NCBI GenBank assembly: GCA_025350365.1
Contig: JANXXY010000314.1
Location: 1-7,490 of the forward strand
DNA length: 7,490 nucleotides
Direction of reading: 5' to 3'
Source: Bacteroidales bacterium
Lineage (GTDB): Bacteria; Bacteroidota; Bacteroidia; Bacteroidales; JAAUTT01
The notes under the pieces were generated by a model. That model saw only the letters and a list, made by a program, of their open reading frames with translations, made no database searches and had not been told where the DNA came from. How positions within the stretch are numbered: position 1 is the first letter of the stretch; the number at the start of each line of letters is the position of its first letter. The position numbers and the translations under genes are program-made. Positions 6,868-7,490 of the stretch are shown piece by piece.

Positions 6868-6870
6868 CTA
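6868..6870 (-). other. rpoC: In-frame TAG in rpoC at a conserved Trp codon
   Basis: The minus-strand codon 6870-6868 is TAG. A single G-to-A change of TGG (C to T at plus-strand position 6869) would explain it. The reading frame before and after is perfectly conserved and no base is gained or lost. Trp elsewhere in this gene is coded by TGG, for example in DKWEFM. Confidence 0.95.
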
Positions 6871-7490
6871 AACGACAGGATCTTTTCTGTCAACAATTTT
6901 TTTAGCTGATTTAACTGTTTTTACAATACCTCTTTCAATGAGTTTACGGATGATAAAAGGTTTGTACAACTCGGCTGCCATATCTTTTGGCAAACCACAT
7001 TCATGCAATTGTAATTCCGGACCAACAACGATGACCGAACGTGCTGAATAGTCGACACGTTTACCGAGAAGGTTCTGACGAAAACGTCCCTGCTTACCTT
7101 TTAAACTGTCGCTAAGCGACTTAAGTGGGCGGTTCGCATCGGTTTTAACTGCATTGGATTTGCGTGAATTATCAAATAATGAATCAACAGCTTCCTGAAG
7201 CATACGTTTCTCATTTCGGAGAATCACTTCGGGTGCTTTGATTTCAATAAGTCTTTTTAAACGGTTGTTCCGGATAATCACTCGACGATACAAATCGTTC
7301 AAGTCAGATGTAGCAAAACGACCGCCATCAAGAGGAACCAACGGGCGTAATTCGGGTGGAATTACGGGTACCACCTTCATGATCATCCATTCAGGCTTGT
7401 TTGTTGCTTTCGATTCGCGAAAGGCTTCAACTACATTTAACCGTTTCAAAGCTTCGCTCTTGCGTTGTTGCGAGGTTTCGTTTCCGGCTC
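6868..7490 (-). CDS. rpoC: RNA polymerase beta' subunit, N-terminal part, 5' end cut by window
   Basis: This is the same gene as 3826-6867. The frame is open from the right edge at 7488 (AGNETSQQRK) without a start codon. The missing 5' part should hold about 200 residues, including the N-terminal zinc site and clamp. Visible elements are LRPLVPLDGGRFATSDLNDL (lid region approach), RNEKRMLQEAVDSL, and KGKQGRFRQNLLGKRVDYSA (switch region, near 7095-7040). After 206 residues in the window the frame meets TAG (6870-6868) in DPVV-stop-DILENVL, where homologues have Trp (Trp409 in E. coli numbering). If genuine, this would release a beta' fragment lacking the active site. rpoB is expected just upstream, outside the window. 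Confidence 0.93.
   Translation of the reverse strand, partial: AGNETSQQRKSEALKRLNVVEAFRESKATNKPEWMIMKVVPVIPPELRPLVPLDGGRFATSDLNDLYRRVIIRNNRLKRLIEIKAPEVILRNEKRMLQEAVDSLFDNSRKSNAVKTDANRPLKSLSDSLKGKQGRFRQNLLGKRVDYSARSVIVVGPELQLHECGLPKDMAAELYKPFIIRKLIERGIVKTVKSAKKIVDRKDPVV

Noticed and set aside
6831..6870. Natural rpoC split as in cyanobacteria
   Set aside because: The break is a single in-frame codon with no spacer or new start, and it separates the active site from its support; the known cyanobacterial split is elsewhere.
6868..6870. Genetic-code change with TAG read as Trp
   Set aside because: Other Trp codons in rpoC are TGG, and TAG ends the barrel gene at 2382-2380, where reading through would create a senseless fusion.
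1..7490. tRNA, rRNA, CRISPR array, insertion sequence or attachment site
   Set aside because: No cloverleaf, repeat-spacer pattern, transposase motif or terminal inverted repeats with target duplications were seen on either strand.

Overview
The window looks like chromosomal DNA from a member of the Bacteroidota. The RNA polymerase beta' subunit is of that type and carries a large insertion inside its trigger loop. It is followed by a small DUF3467 gene, a neighbour typical of this phylum. Promoter-like sites fit the Bacteroidota pattern (TTTG near -33, TANNTTTG near -7), and Shine-Dalgarno sequences are not evident. Every gene-like feature reads on the minus strand, so transcription runs from high to low coordinates.

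Layout in the direction of transcription. Positions 7490 to 3826 hold rpoC, lacking roughly its first 200 codons, which lie beyond the right edge. It is otherwise intact apart from one in-frame TAG at 6870-6868, where the family has a conserved Trp just before the active-centre region. A strong intrinsic terminator (3818-3785) follows, and 11 bases beyond its T tract is the start of a DUF3467 gene (3773-3441), which has its own terminator (3429-3399). A Bacteroidota-type promoter (3330-3300) then precedes a two-gene unit: a predicted outer-membrane beta-barrel protein (3276-2380) and, 3 bases later, a predicted exported S41 peptidase (2376-1363).

Positions 1362 to 710 hold no intact protein gene but are structured. 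They contain a nested palindrome (1255-1202), a good promoter (1194-1162), about 110 bases of C-poor, UAG-rich transcribed strand, and a GC-rich terminator with nine Ts (1045-1011). Together these look like a free-standing small RNA gene of about 145 nt. Positions 709 to 1 hold the 5' part of a decayed subtilisin-like (S8) protease gene, with two in-frame TAA codons and one frameshift.

Functionally the window joins a core transcription gene to an unrelated envelope and secretion module. The points most worth a second look are the nonsense codon inside an essential polymerase gene, the putative small RNA with its upstream palindrome, the terminator squeezed between rpoC and DUF3467, and the tightly coupled barrel and peptidase pair, whose barrel I could not assign to a family.
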